Source: Sphingomonas sp. YR710
GTDB lineage: Bacteria > Pseudomonadota > Alphaproteobacteria > Sphingomonadales > Sphingomonadaceae
Assembly (NCBI RefSeq): GCF_900101455.1
Contig: NZ_FMZJ01000004.1
Location: forward strand, 186,001 to 250,000
Direction: 5' to 3'
Length of the DNA stretch: 64,000 nucleotides
The position numbers and the translations under genes are program-made. The notes under the pieces were generated by a model that was not told the DNA's origin, ran no database searches, and saw only the letters and a program-made list of their open reading frames with translations. The stretch's first letter is position 1, and the number at the start of each line of letters is the position of its first letter. This document shows positions 28,541 through 38,216 of the stretch, piece after piece.

Positions 28541-29170
28541 TCACCGAATCCCCACCACCTTGTGGGTCTGCGTCGACAGCCGCCAGCACGGATTTTCGAG
28601 GACGAAGGCGATGGCGGCATCGCGCGCCTCGGCCAGACCCGGGCCATCCATCGGCTGCAGCAGAAAATGATCGAAGTCCCAGTCTTCCATCGAATGTGGA
28701 TCGATCGGCTGCGGCCAGACCAGTTTGAGCTCCGCACCGCTGCGCTGAACGATCTCGGTACCGGCCTTGGGGCTGACGCAGATCCAGTCAATGCCCTCCG
28801 GCGCGATCTGCGTGCCGTTGGTTTCTACTGCGATCTCGAACCCTTCAGCCTTGAGCGCGGCGATCAGATCGGCATCGACCTGCAGCAGCGGCTCACCGCC
28901 CGTCATCACGACGAAGGGACGCGCGGCGCTCGCCCACAACGCCTTCGCTTTGGCGGCCAGCGTCGGCGCATCGGCATAACGGCCGCCATTGTCGCCATCG
29001 ATCCCGACGAAATCGGTATCGCAAAAACGGCAGATCGCCTGCTCACGGTCCTGCTCGCGCCCGCTCCACAGGTTGCAGCCGGCAAACCGCAGGAACACGG
29101 CGCGGCGCCCCACCTGCATCCCCTCCCCCTGCAAGGTGAGGAACATCTCCTTGACGGCGTAGCTACCCAT
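28541..29170 (-). CDS. queE: 7-carboxy-7-deazaguanine synthase
   Basis: A 209-aa radical-SAM enzyme that rearranges carboxytetrahydropterin to 7-carboxy-7-deazaguanine for queuosine. The cluster Cys are spread: RFAGCNLWSG, then AICRFCDTDF, a C-x14-C-x2-C spacing known for a QueE subtype. TGGEPLLQ and VETNGT are further SAM motifs. ATG at 29170 (MGSYAVKEMF) overlaps the queC stop, so a longer frame reading into queC is rejected. Confidence 0.95.
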   Translation of the reverse strand: MGSYAVKEMFLTLQGEGMQVGRRAVFLRFAGCNLWSGREQDREQAICRFCDTDFVGIDGDNGGRYADAPTLAAKAKALWASAARPFVVMTGGEPLLQVDADLIAALKAEGFEIAVETNGTQIAPEGIDWICVSPKAGTEIVQRSGAELKLVWPQPIDPHSMEDWDFDHFLLQPMDGPGLAEARDAAIAFVLENPCWRLSTQTHKVVGIR

Positions 29171-29868
29171 CAGTGCGCCGCGTAGATCGTGGGATCGCGC
29201 AGGCCCGCCTCGGCGAAGCCCTTGGATCGCAGGCGGCAGCTGTCGCACAAACCGCAATGCTCGCCCGCCGGCGTCGGATCGTAGCAGGACCAGCTCATGC
29301 CCGCATCGAGCCCGAGCCGATCCGCCTCGCGGGCGATGTCGGCCTTGGTCATGTGGAGCAACGGCGCGTGGAAGATGAAGCGATCGCCCTCCACGCCGGC
29401 TTTGGTCGCCAGGTCGGCCATGCGCGCAAACGCCTCGATGAATTCGGGGCGGCAATCGGGATAACCCGAATAATCGAGTGCGTTGATCCCCAGGAAGATA
29501 TCGCGCGCGCCGCTCGCTTCGGCCATGCCGAGCGCCAGCGACAGGAAGATCGTGTTGCGCGCCGGGACGTAAGTGACCGGAATTCCCGGCTCGACGCCAC
29601 CTTTTGGAACCTCGATATCGGCCGTGAGCGCCGAGCCGCCAAACGCCGTCAGATCGATCGGCAAAGTCACGTGCCGATCGACGCCGAGCGCCGCCGCCAC
29701 GCGCGCGGCCGCCTGCAATTCGATATGGTGCCGCTGGTTATAATTGATCGTCAGCGCCGACAGGGCAAAACCCTGCTCGCGCGCGAGCCCACCCGAAACC
29801 ATCGAATCGAGCCCGCCTGAAAGCAGCACGATCGCGCGCCGCCGGCTATCATCACCCTGCTGTGCCAT
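29170..29868 (-). CDS. queC: 7-cyano-7-deazaguanine synthase
   Basis: A 232-aa enzyme that converts CDG to preQ0 with ATP and ammonia. The PP-loop is IVLLSGGLDS, and the zinc site is in SWSCYDPTPAGEHCGLCDSC, with four Cys. VPARNTIFLSLAL is a further family motif. ATG at 29868 (MAQQGDD) is chosen over a TTG at 29913. It forms a two-gene unit with queE. A preceding terminator at 29911 ends an upstream transcript, so the unit must have its own promoter. Confidence 0.95.
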   Translation of the reverse strand: MAQQGDDSRRRAIVLLSGGLDSMVSGGLAREQGFALSALTINYNQRHHIELQAAARVAAALGVDRHVTLPIDLTAFGGSALTADIEVPKGGVEPGIPVTYVPARNTIFLSLALGMAEASGARDIFLGINALDYSGYPDCRPEFIEAFARMADLATKAGVEGDRFIFHAPLLHMTKADIAREADRLGLDAGMSWSCYDPTPAGEHCGLCDSCRLRSKGFAEAGLRDPTIYAAH

Positions 29869-29910
29869 GAACCAGCCACTAGGCGATTTTGAGCGTGCGT
29901 AAAACCCGCC

Positions 29911-29946
29911 CAAAAAAAATGGGCCGCCTCGTTCGGAAGGCGGCCC
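29911..29946 (-). terminator. Rho-independent terminator, minus strand
   Basis: On the minus strand GGGCCGCCT (29946-29938) pairs with AGGCGGCCC (29929-29921) around an 8-base loop, followed by A and then eight T (complement of 29919-29912). It ends the transcript of the secreted-protein gene at 30054 and separates it from queC. Confidence 0.9.
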
Positions 29947-30053
29947 AAGTAGGGCCTTGAGGCCCGCTAAGGGAGGAAAGCGTGCTCAAAGGGGAGAGCA
30001 CGACTCATCTATAGGGGCGATGGTCTAAACAAAGCATTAACCGCACCGTATAA

Positions 30054-30488
30054 TCATTTCCGAATGGACGAATCCGATTGGCAATCGCCAACGTGGCGCC
30101 CTGCGCCCTTGAAGGCGAACGGCGTGCGTTGCTTGATCCCCTGCGTGGATATCTGGACAAGCCTCGGCGTCTCGACACGGATGGTCGTCCGCCCCCACCC
30201 AGCCGCACCGCAGCTATAATGAACGGTGGCCTCATCCGCCGCATTGGCGATGACGAATCGGCGGCAGGCCGGGCCATTATGGGCGAGCTGGAACAATATT
30301 GCGGGATCGACAAGGCAGAGTTGCTGTGGCGAGCGGCCGGGCGAGTCGAACTGCCACAATCCCGTTTCGAGTGGCCGCAAGGCAAGGAAAGTTGTTTGCG
30401 GCAATTGGGCCGAAACCGCCGGAGAAACCATGATCGGTGCCACCAGCGCCAGGTTTATGCCCGCAATCCACTTGTACATGTTCATCAT
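30054..30488 (-). CDS. Small secreted protein, DUF3617-like
   Basis: A 144-aa exported protein. The signal peptide is about 27 residues (MYKWIAGINLALVAPIMVSP then AVSAQ). The mature part starts RPLETGLWQF, the 'GxW' opening of DUF3617-type proteins. Four Cys are present (QLCLVD, PACRRF, HYSCGA, GDCQS), as expected for two disulfides. GGG-rich AGGGCG lies 7 bases before the ATG at 30488; two further ATG codons follow. The function is unknown. Assignment to DUF3617 rests on general pattern only. Confidence 0.65.
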   Translation of the reverse strand: MMNMYKWIAGINLALVAPIMVSPAVSAQLPQTTFLALRPLETGLWQFDSPGRSPQQLCLVDPAILFQLAHNGPACRRFVIANAADEATVHYSCGAAGWGRTTIRVETPRLVQISTQGIKQRTPFAFKGAGRHVGDCQSDSSIRK

Positions 30489-30640
30489 TCCGGACGCCCT
30501 ACCCCATCTTGTCTCACGATCGTGTGAACATGCGGGCCGAACCCCGCGAATCATTTTCGATCAAGCAACGAGTCGCGCCGTCAGATACAATGGCATTTGC
30601 ACGCCCTCACGCTGTTCGGTCACAGCAGCGCGAAAATTTG

Positions 30641-32125
30641 TCAGCGATCCTTGCGCCGCTCATAGACCAGGATCGCCGTCGATTTGAGCGGGAAACGCGC
30701 GGCCAGCCGGTAGGATCGGTTCAGTTCAGCGTCGACGATCGCCAGCGCGGCCGGGTTGAGATCCTCGTCATGCGGAAGATGATCGACGATCACGCTGGGT
30801 TGTTCTTCCATGATCCGCCGGACCTCGGCGACCGGATCGATGCCGATGGCTCGCGATTCGCGCAGCAGATTGAGATGTGCGGGAAAGGGGTAGCGACCGG
30901 GAAGGCAACTGTTTGTCAGATAATAGAAGATTGAATCCCCATCAAAAACATAGAGGCAATTGGTAAGCCGTGGTCTGATGACGTTCGCTACGGCCTCGGC
31001 AACCTGTCGATTGCCGCGCTTCTTTTGCAGGCCGTGAGCGGTCAGCTGATAGGCAATCCCGCCGCTCAGCAGCAGGAATCCAGCCGCAAACTTGCCGATA
31101 TGTTTTCGGCGGTAGGAGAATAAGGGAGCGAATGCGACCGCCATCGGCACGAACAGCGGCAGCACATAATGATCGAAATAGCTGCCGAAGATCAGATAGC
31201 CGAAAATCGCGGCGCCCAGCCATGCGATCGCAAAGCCGAAGGTCGTCGCCCCGCGGGCAAACGCCCGCCAAGGCTCGAGCAAAGCAGCCAGCAGGACGGC
31301 GATCATCGGCAGATGGATCGACATCCAGGCATGGCCCAGGCGTTTCATCACTTCCGATTGCGGGTCGCTCGATCGCTCCCCGATCGACAGGAAGTTGGCA
31401 TAGATGAACGTGCCGGCATGGCCGCGCGCCGCATAATAAGCCAGCGCCAGCGCGGTCGGGAGCAAGGCAATGCTGATCCAAAGCAGGGCATCTGCGGCAG
31501 GCCGGCCGATCCGACAGCAGGCGCGCCAGGACAGCCACACCAGCGCGAGGCCAAAGAAGATGCCTTCGAACAGCACGGTATATTTGATCTGGAGTGCCAA
31601 CCCGAGCAGCAGCATCGTGAGGCAGCCAAGGCGACGGATACGGGCGGGATCGTCCGTCTCGAACGCCTTGAGCGTCAGCAAACCGGCACCAGCGACCAGA
31701 AGATTGTAGAAAACCGGCGCCTGCCCGCCCGATCCACCGACCAGGCCGATGAGCAGGATATAGAGGACTCCAGCCACGGTCGCAGCGGCTATGCCCGCCA
31801 TACGCACGGCGATCCGAGCGATCACGAAAGCGGTGCCCGCGGCGAACAGCGTCGCCACAATCTGATATTGCAGGATGCCCTCACCGCCCAGCAGGCGGAT
31901 CGCCGCATAGATCAGGAACAGGCCGATCGGCTTGCGATCCCAGATGTCGACATAGGGCAATGCGCCACGCCACATCCGATCGCCGACGAGCAGATAGAAA
32001 TTCTCATCCACCTGAATCATCGGATTGCCGAATTGCACGACGCGAATCGCGAAAGCGGCTATCAGCAGGATCAGCGCGACGATCATCCAACGTCGGCGTT
32101 CCACGCCTCTTGCAATAAGGTTCAT
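30641..32125 (-). CDS. Multi-pass membrane glycosyltransferase (GT39/ArnT-like)
   Basis: A 494-aa integral membrane protein with about 10-12 helices. The first periplasmic loop holds QVDENFYLLVGDRMWRGALP with the acidic pair typical of GT-C transferases, and the motif PYVDIWDRKPIGLFLIY is seen in GT39/PMT-2 proteins. These use a polyprenyl-phosphate sugar donor. The C-terminal ~110 residues form a periplasmic domain (LYVFDGDSIFYYLTN, PSVIVDHL). It lies 34 bp behind the GT2-GtrA gene, which probably makes the donor. ATG at 32125 (MNLIARG) is used. Confidence 0.82.
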   Translation of the reverse strand: MNLIARGVERRRWMIVALILLIAAFAIRVVQFGNPMIQVDENFYLLVGDRMWRGALPYVDIWDRKPIGLFLIYAAIRLLGGEGILQYQIVATLFAAGTAFVIARIAVRMAGIAAATVAGVLYILLIGLVGGSGGQAPVFYNLLVAGAGLLTLKAFETDDPARIRRLGCLTMLLLGLALQIKYTVLFEGIFFGLALVWLSWRACCRIGRPAADALLWISIALLPTALALAYYAARGHAGTFIYANFLSIGERSSDPQSEVMKRLGHAWMSIHLPMIAVLLAALLEPWRAFARGATTFGFAIAWLGAAIFGYLIFGSYFDHYVLPLFVPMAVAFAPLFSYRRKHIGKFAAGFLLLSGGIAYQLTAHGLQKKRGNRQVAEAVANVIRPRLTNCLYVFDGDSIFYYLTNSCLPGRYPFPAHLNLLRESRAIGIDPVAEVRRIMEEQPSVIVDHLPHDEDLNPAALAIVDAELNRSYRLAARFPLKSTAILVYERRKDR

Positions 32126-32159
32126 CGATCCCGTCTCGCAGGCGGCGGCGCGATGCGTA

Positions 32160-33302
32160 TTATCTGCGCCGCCAGGTGAACCATGATGACATCGCGAAAT
32201 TCCAGATCGAGCCAGCCACTGCTCCGGCCGCACCAGCGAGCCACCAGCGATGGCCGGCAGCATAAACCAGGCTACCCATACCGACATTCGCCGCGGCGCC
32301 GACCGCGCAAACGGCATAAAAGCTTGCCAGGCCAGCGAGAATCCGAAAGCCTTTCAGTCGCCGGTCCCTATATGTGAACGCATTGTTGAGCGAGAAGTTG
32401 AATGCGATCGCGACGGTGACGGCCATCGCCTGAGCGACCGTGAAAGACCATCCTGCGAGCAGCGCCAGGCGTAGAACACCAAGATGCACGCCCAGGCCGA
32501 GCAAACCAACCGTCAGAAATGCCGCGAGGCGCATCGGAATCCACCGCCCGACGGCCTTCTTCAGCAGCATGATCAGACATGTAAACATTACCGCCGTGCT
32601 CAGCTTGCTGACGCCAGCCTCGCGCGTACGGAACACATATGAGACCTCGCTGACACGCAGAGGCTTCGGCGCGGACATCAGCAAGTCCAGCAGGATCTTG
32701 AAGCCCTTTTGCGAGAGCCGGGGTGCGAGCTCGACGACAATATCGCGGCGGATCACGAAAAAGCCGCTCATCGGGTCGGTGATCGGATTCGGTAACGCGA
32801 GCTGGGCGAGCCGCGTCGCGGCCCGGCTGATCTGCACGCGCCGCGCGCTCCATTCGCCGCAACCGCCGCCTTCGCGATAACGCGATCCCACAGCGACGTC
32901 GGCCTCCCCGCGCATCACAAGATCGAACATTGCACCGAGCCGGCTTTCGTCATGCTGCATATCGGCATCGATCACGGCAACGATATCCGCACTCGTCGAC
33001 AACATGCCTTCGATCACCGCCGAGGAAAGGCCGCGCCGCCCAAATCGACTGATGCATCGGATATCGCTTCGTGTGCGCGCGATCGATCGCACCAGATCGG
33101 CCGTACCGTCCTGCGACCAATCATCGACGAAGATCAGCTCATATCGGATACCGCCCAGCGCAGTATCGAGCGCGGCAATCAGCGTTTCGACATTATCATG
33201 TTCATTATAGGTCGGGATGACAACCGCGAGGTCGGTCGTATCGCTCCCCTCCGCCGCCGCCGGGATCGCGCGGGTTGCCGGGAACACTATGACATTCTTC
33301 AT
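32160..33302 (-). CDS. GT2 glycosyltransferase fused to GtrA domain
   Basis: A 380-aa two-part protein. Residues 25-245 are a GT2 transferase of the dolichol-phosphate mannose synthase type: VVIPTYNEHDNVETLI, LIFVDDWSQDGTADLV, VIDADMQHDE (D-x-D), DPMSGFFVIRR. Residues about 255-380 are a GtrA-like flippase domain with four helices (FLTVGLLGLGVHLGVLRLAL, AFNFSLNNAFTYRDR). It should charge undecaprenyl phosphate with a sugar and help flip it. The downstream GT39-like gene would then transfer that sugar. The target (lipid A, O-antigen or protein) is unknown. Confidence 0.9.
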   Translation of the reverse strand: MKNVIVFPATRAIPAAAEGSDTTDLAVVIPTYNEHDNVETLIAALDTALGGIRYELIFVDDWSQDGTADLVRSIARTRSDIRCISRFGRRGLSSAVIEGMLSTSADIVAVIDADMQHDESRLGAMFDLVMRGEADVAVGSRYREGGGCGEWSARRVQISRAATRLAQLALPNPITDPMSGFFVIRRDIVVELAPRLSQKGFKILLDLLMSAPKPLRVSEVSYVFRTREAGVSKLSTAVMFTCLIMLLKKAVGRWIPMRLAAFLTVGLLGLGVHLGVLRLALLAGWSFTVAQAMAVTVAIAFNFSLNNAFTYRDRRLKGFRILAGLASFYAVCAVGAAANVGMGSLVYAAGHRWWLAGAAGAVAGSIWNFAMSSWFTWRRR

Positions 33303-33679
33303 GCGGTAGCCTTGTTCTCATGATGACACGCATACAAACTGTTAAACGTCGGCAATCTAACTTTGCGTCCGAGAAGAGCGCGCAAGGCCCTTATTTCCGT
33401 CATCCGCCCAGGCCCATCGCCGCATCGCAAAACCCAGGCTAGACGCCGATTATATCGCCCCTATTTCAACCATGTAACGATCGCCTAACCCCGGGTGACA
33501 CGGCGTAACTGAACATGACATGGATAAGGTGCACAACGATGCACTCCCGACAGGGCGAAGACGCTTCTCATTCATGTAGAAGAGACGCCACCGGAACGGA
33601 ATGGCCACACGCTTTCCGCATCATCGATGAAAAAATGCCGCCGTGAGAGTTGAGGCTGTCTTAGAGGCGGCTGGAACTG
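33303..33679. other. Intergenic region between GT2-GtrA and rutA
   Basis: A 377-bp stretch without a convincing gene. It must contain the promoter of the minus-strand glycosyltransferase genes. It also contains the 3' flank of the rut operon, where a partial stem (CTTCT/AGAAG with outer GGCG/CGCC, 33554-33589) may end transcription. No T-run, tRNA or repeat was recognised. Local base composition is somewhat lower in GC than the genes. Confidence 0.5.
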
Positions 33680-34744
33680 TCAGCCAGAACGCCGCGATTG
33701 CATAAGGGGCTGTATTCGCGTGCCAAACGTCTCAACGCCTTCGACAAAATCATCGAAGGTCAGCAGCACGCCGCCAGTGCCAGGCACTGTCGCCATCTCG
33801 TCGAGCATATGGGCAATGCTCGCATAGGAACCCACCAATGTGCCCATGTTGAGATTCACCGCCGATTCCCGATCGGCGAGCTGGCGGACATTGGTGGTGC
33901 TCGACGTCTTGTCCGCCGCCCCCTGCTCGCCGAGCCACGCCACCGCGGCCTCATCGACTCCGTCGCGATAATGCATCCACTTCGCCATTGCCGCTTCGTC
34001 GGTTTCATCCGCTATAATCATGATCAGCACAAAGACCGACACATCGCGACCGGTCTTTGCGGTCGCCGCCGCCAGCCGATCATTGTTGAAGGCGAATGCT
34101 GTCGGCGTGTTCACGCCCTTGCCAAGACAGAAGGCATAATCCGCATATTTCGCGGAGAAAGCGAGGCCCTCGTCAGACGACCCCGCACAGATTATCTTCA
34201 TATCGCCGGTCGGAACCGGGCGGACGCGGCAGTCGTCCATCTGGTAATAGTCGCCCTTATAATCGGACACGCCCTTCGCCCATAATTCGCGGAGGATCTC
34301 GGCATACTCCGACAACATCTTGTAACGATTACGAAAATGATCCTCGCCGGGCCAAAGACCCATCTGGGAATATTCGGGTTTTTGCCAACCTGTGATCAGG
34401 TTGATCCCGAAACGGCCGTGACTGATCGAATCGATCGTCGATGCCATGCGCGCCGCGAATGCCGGCGGAATGATCAGCGTCGGGCAGGTTGCGTAGATCT
34501 TGATCTTCTCGGTGACGGCGGCCAGCCCTGCCATCAGGGTGAAGCTTTCGAGATTATATTCCCAGAATTCGGTCTTTCCGCCGAACCCTCGCAGCTTGAT
34601 CATCGACAGCAGGAAATCCAGCCCATAGGCCTCCGCCTTCTGCGCGATCGTCTTGTTGAGATCGAAGCTGGGCATATATTGCGGCGAATTTTCCGAGATC
34701 AGCCAGCCATTATTGCCGATGGGAACGAAAACGCCGACCTGCAT
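33680..34744 (-). CDS. rutA: Pyrimidine monooxygenase RutA
   Basis: A 354-aa FMN-dependent monooxygenase of the luciferase-like family that opens the uracil or thymine ring. [20 protein letters not shown] and the segment [19 protein letters not shown] are RutA-specific and separate it from other LLM enzymes. [14 protein letters not shown] lies near the C-terminus. ATG at 34744 starts one base after the rutD stop. The enzyme needs reduced FMN from a flavin reductase (RutF), which is not encoded nearby. The product, peroxyureidoacrylate, goes to RutB. Confidence 0.95.
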   Translation of the reverse strand: MQVGVFVPIGNNGWLISENSPQYMPSFDLNKTIAQKAEAYGLDFLLSMIKLRGFGGKTEFWEYNLESFTLMAGLAAVTEKIKIYATCPTLIIPPAFAARMASTIDSISHGRFGINLITGWQKPEYSQMGLWPGEDHFRNRYKMLSEYAEILRELWAKGVSDYKGDYYQMDDCRVRPVPTGDMKIICAGSSDEGLAFSAKYADYAFCLGKGVNTPTAFAFNNDRLAAATAKTGRDVSVFVLIMIIADETDEAAMAKWMHYRDGVDEAAVAWLGEQGAADKTSSTTNVRQLADRESAVNLNMGTLVGSYASIAHMLDEMATVPGTGGVLLTFDDFVEGVETFGTRIQPLMQSRRSG

Positions 34745-34745
34745 G

Positions 34746-35549
34746 TCACGCCTTTCCGGGCTGTACGCCCTCACTCAGCCAGGCCAGGACGTTGCGGTTG
34801 AAGATGTCCGGCACCGTGACGTTACACGAATGCGCACCCCATGGCATCGTCATCAGCGTGGCGCCGGAAATGCCCTCGGCGAGCCGGGCCGAGCACGTCC
34901 AGGGCACGAGCATGTCGTCCATCGCCGCAATCGCCAGCGTGGGCACGGCAATGTCGCCCAGCCTGGCGTCGATATCGAATGCGCTTAGCGCCGCAATCCG
35001 ACGCTCCATCGTCTCGGCGCCGGGAAAAGCCGCGAGATGCCCATCCTCCTCAGAAGTGAGCCTGGCGCTATGTTCGGATATCCATTCGGCCGGATAGAGG
35101 AAGATCGGCTGCGCATGGATATAGGCCAGCGGGCCACTGTTGCGCAGCAGTGCCAGTCTTGTCTCGAAGCATCGCAGGAATTGCGGGTCGGCCCTGGCCC
35201 ACCCGTTGACGACGACCAATTTGCGAAGTCGTTGCGGTGCCCGCAGCGCGAGCATCAACCCGGCGAGGCCCCCGGCAGCATGCCCCATGATATGGGCATT
35301 CTCGATTGCCAGCCCGTCCATCAGCGTGATCAGATCGTCAGCCATCGTCTCCACTGTCATCGGATCCGGAAGCACACGATCGCTGCGCCCGGTGCCGCGA
35401 TGATCGTAGAGAATGACCCTATATTCGGCGCATAAAGCGGCGAGATTGGGCGTCCAATAATCCCCCGAACCGCCGAGCCCCGCCGAAAGGATGATGGGCT
35501 CACCGTCTGTGGCGCCCCGCTCTTCGCAGTAAAGCCCCCCGATCTTCAT
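34746..35549 (-). CDS. rutD: RutD, alpha/beta hydrolase of the Rut pathway
   Basis: A 267-aa alpha/beta hydrolase. RutD speeds hydrolysis of aminoacrylate or carbamate intermediates. Motifs: [12 protein letters not shown] (oxyanion region), [14 protein letters not shown], and nucleophile region [13 protein letters not shown], in which the usual Ser is replaced by Ala in G-H-A-A-G-G, as is known for RutD. Then [10 protein letters not shown] and the His in [12 protein letters not shown] at 35549 is used; a GTG lies one codon before it. It is directly behind rutC. Confidence 0.93.
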   Translation of the reverse strand: MKIGGLYCEERGATDGEPIILSAGLGGSGDYWTPNLAALCAEYRVILYDHRGTGRSDRVLPDPMTVETMADDLITLMDGLAIENAHIMGHAAGGLAGLMLALRAPQRLRKLVVVNGWARADPQFLRCFETRLALLRNSGPLAYIHAQPIFLYPAEWISEHSARLTSEEDGHLAAFPGAETMERRIAALSAFDIDARLGDIAVPTLAIAAMDDMLVPWTCSARLAEGISGATLMTMPWGAHSCNVTVPDIFNRNVLAWLSEGVQPGKA

Positions 35550-35552
35550 CAC

Positions 35553-35939
35553 TCACCCCGCCAGATGCGCGACGCTGGCGATTTCCACCAAGCAGTCGGG
35601 CTTTACGAGTCCACACTGGATACAAAAGCGCGCCGGCTTGGCGCCTGGGAAATATTCGGCATAGACCGCATTCATCGCCGGATAATCGGCCCAATCCTTC
35701 AGGAAGATATGATTGAAGGCGACATCGGCCAGATTGCCGCCCGCCACCTCGATGACGGTGCGGATCACCTCCAATATATGGCGGGTCTGCGCCGCGGCAT
35801 CGCCGACGTGAAGAACCACACCGCCCTCCCCCAATGCCAGCGTACCTGAGACATAGATGACGTTATCGGCGCGCGTTCCCGCCGAATAAGGCGCGATCGG
35901 GGCTGGAAAGGCTGAAGGGTTGATCGGTGTCATCGGCAT
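35553..35939 (-). CDS. rutC: RutC, RidA/YjgF-family aminoacrylate deaminase
   Basis: A 128-aa RidA-family protein of the Rut pathway, which deaminates 3-aminoacrylate to malonic semialdehyde. [21 protein letters not shown] is the family start, and [20 protein letters not shown] near the C-terminus has the conserved Arg and the RutC-type [10 protein letters not shown] at 35939 has AGGGAG 8 bases upstream; it starts 2 bases after the rutB stop. The length matches RutC of E. coli. Confidence 0.94.
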   Translation of the reverse strand: MPMTPINPSAFPAPIAPYSAGTRADNVIYVSGTLALGEGGVVLHVGDAAAQTRHILEVIRTVIEVAGGNLADVAFNHIFLKDWADYPAMNAVYAEYFPGAKPARFCIQCGLVKPDCLVEIASVAHLAG

Positions 35940-35941
35940 CG

Positions 35942-36682
35942 TCAAGGCTCCCTGACCGGTTCGATCTGGCCGAAACTACCGCAGAAATCCGCCACTGTCG
36001 AAACCCATCCGAAAAATTTCTCGACATTATAAATTGTGGCCGCCTGGACGAATTCCGGCCCGGCCTGATGCGTCGCATCTTCGAGCATGATGCCGAAATA
36101 TTCGAGGAAGAATCCATCGCGCAGCGTCGATTCGACGCAGACATTGGTGGCGATCCCGACGAACACGATGTTGCGGACGCCGCGAGCCCGCAAAACACTG
36201 TCGAGTTGGGAATTGAAGAAGCCCGAATAGCGGGTCTTGTGCAGCCGGATGTCGCCCGGGCGCGGCGCAAGCGCAGAGACCAGTTCATAATCCCAGCCGC
36301 CCCGCGCCAACAACTTGCCGTGCAATTCCGGGCGGGCTCGCATCGTCTTCAGCGCGTTCGACTTGTGGAAGTTTGGCGATCCGCGACCGCCCGCCTCGAC
36401 ATAATCGGCATCCCAGCCATTCTGGAAGAAGATGACCGGCAGGCCGGCCGCACGCGCAACGTCGAGCACGATCGCCGTCTGTTCGATCACCCTGGCCGCG
36501 CCCGAGATATCGAAGCCCGCCAGATCGAGATAGCCGCCCGGTGACGCATAGGCATTTTGCATGTCGATCACGACGACTGCGGTATCATCCGCCGACACCC
36601 GGATCGGCTCCGGCCGCGCGGGAAGCGTGACGACGCGCGGGCCATCGGCAATATCACGATCGACGACGCCGGCCCCCGACAT
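35942..36682 (-). CDS. rutB: Peroxyureidoacrylate/ureidoacrylate amidohydrolase RutB
   Basis: A 246-aa isochorismatase-fold amidohydrolase. The catalytic Asp is in [18 protein letters not shown], the Lys in [14 protein letters not shown], and the Cys in [14 protein letters not shown]. The SPGGYLD segment is typical of RutB. It releases carbamate from the ring-opened product of RutA. ATG at 36682 has AAGGGCGG 5-6 bases upstream. Longer forms start with TTG or lack a site. It is first of the rutBCDA run and 162 bp downstream of deoA. Confidence 0.95.
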   Translation of the reverse strand: MSGAGVVDRDIADGPRVVTLPARPEPIRVSADDTAVVVIDMQNAYASPGGYLDLAGFDISGAARVIEQTAIVLDVARAAGLPVIFFQNGWDADYVEAGGRGSPNFHKSNALKTMRARPELHGKLLARGGWDYELVSALAPRPGDIRLHKTRYSGFFNSQLDSVLRARGVRNIVFVGIATNVCVESTLRDGFFLEYFGIMLEDATHQAGPEFVQAATIYNVEKFFGWVSTVADFCGSFGQIEPVREP

Positions 36683-36844
36683 AAACCGCCCTTCTGCTTG
36701 TGCTGCAGTTGCGAACATGATCAGTCGGGCAAAACTATGCAAGACGATAAATTGTGGTAAATCAGGGCGCTACGTATAACACCGTATTGCAACAACGAGG
36801 CCGGCAGGCGGCGTCGAACGGCAGGCTGGGCGGCGTGCCGGCCG

Positions 36845-38164
36845 TCATGCCACCCGCCCGATGATGGCGCGGATCATCGGCCTGCCGAGGTGGCTGCGGC
36901 TATCGATCGCACAGGCCGCGCGGTAGGCGGCAATCGCGCGATCGGCCTCGTCCTCGCTGGCGGCATGTACCATCGCCATCGGCTCTCCCGCCTCGACCTG
37001 CCCGCCAAGCGGAACCACATGGCTGAAGCCGACGCTGACATCGAGCGGATGATCGATCCGCCCGCGGCCGCCGCCAAGGCCCATCACAGCGATGCCGATC
37101 GCCCGCGCGTCGACCGCCGCAAGATAGCCCGATCGCTCGGCTGGAACCGGGCGGAAAACTGCCGCCCGGCGCAGATGCCAGTCCCGGCGCTTGATCAGGT
37201 CCGCCGGACCACCGAGCGCATGGACCATGCGCGCGAAACGCTCGGCGGCGGCCCCGCTGGAGAGCGCCCGCTCGACCCGGGCGGCAGCCATCGCGACGTC
37301 GCCTTCGATACCACCCAGCATCAGCATCTCTACCGCCAGCGCAGCCACGACCTCGTGAAGGCGGGGCGAACGTTCGCCGCCGGTCAGATAGCTGATGGCT
37401 TCTGCCACTTCGAGCGCATTTCCCACTGTTCCACCCAATGATGCGTCCATTCCGGTGATCAAGGCGCGGGCCGGCAAACCCATTTCGCCGGCGGTGGCGA
37501 CAATGGCCTCGGCCAATGCGCTCGCATCGTCCTCGGCCATCATGAACGCACCCGCTCCCGTCTTCACATCCAGCACCAGTCCGTCCAGGCTGGCGGCCAT
37601 CTTCTTCGATAGGATCGACGCTATGATCAGCGGCGTGGACTCAATCGTCGCGGTCATGTCGCGGATCGCATATAATGCACGATCAGCCGGCGCGAGATCG
37701 CGCGTCTGGCCGACGATCGCGCAGCCCACATCGGCCACGACAGCCTGAAGCCTTTCGACGCCCGGCCATGGCTGATAGCCTGGGATGCTACCAAGCTTAT
37801 CCAGCGTCCCGCCGGTATGGCCAAGGCCACGTCCCGAAACCATCGGCACATAACCGCCGCATGCCGCGACGATCGGGGCGAGCACCAGGCTGACCTTGTC
37901 GCCGACCCCGCCTGTCGAATGCTTGTCGAGCACCGGGCCGTCGAGCGCATAGGTTGACCAGTCGATAATTTGCCCCGAGCGCGCCATGCCTGCCGTCAGC
38001 GCGGCGGTTTCATGGCTGTCCATCGATCGCAGATAAATCGCCATGGCCAGCGCGGCCACCTGCTCGCGGGGCAGCGAGCCATCCGTAAGGCCCTTCACAA
38101 ACCGCCGTATATCCGCGTCGCTCATGCGCCGGCCATCGCGCTTCCGGGTGATGATATCCAGCAT
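36845..38164 (-). CDS. deoA: Thymidine phosphorylase
   Basis: A 439-aa type II pyrimidine nucleoside phosphorylase that splits thymidine to thymine and deoxyribose 1-phosphate. DKHSTGGVGDKVSLVLAPIV is the phosphate-binding signature, followed by SGRGLGHTGGTLDKLGSIPG and ILSKKMAASLDGLVLDVKTG. It lies just upstream of the rut genes on the same strand. This suggests that the released thymine is broken down by Rut enzymes rather than salvaged. Confidence 0.96.
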   Translation of the reverse strand: MLDIITRKRDGRRMSDADIRRFVKGLTDGSLPREQVAALAMAIYLRSMDSHETAALTAGMARSGQIIDWSTYALDGPVLDKHSTGGVGDKVSLVLAPIVAACGGYVPMVSGRGLGHTGGTLDKLGSIPGYQPWPGVERLQAVVADVGCAIVGQTRDLAPADRALYAIRDMTATIESTPLIIASILSKKMAASLDGLVLDVKTGAGAFMMAEDDASALAEAIVATAGEMGLPARALITGMDASLGGTVGNALEVAEAISYLTGGERSPRLHEVVAALAVEMLMLGGIEGDVAMAAARVERALSSGAAAERFARMVHALGGPADLIKRRDWHLRRAAVFRPVPAERSGYLAAVDARAIGIAVMGLGGGRGRIDHPLDVSVGFSHVVPLGGQVEAGEPMAMVHAASEDEADRAIAAYRAACAIDSRSHLGRPMIRAIIGRVA

Positions 38165-38216
38165 GATCCGGACACTCCCGCAAAGGAAACCAGCCTGACG
38201 GCAGCGTGTGACTACG

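Noticed and set aside
28541-29455. A longer QueE form starting inside queC
   Set aside because: The extra N-terminal residues are off-frame queC sequence. The ATG at 29170 overlaps the queC stop and starts at the conserved MGSYAVKEMF.
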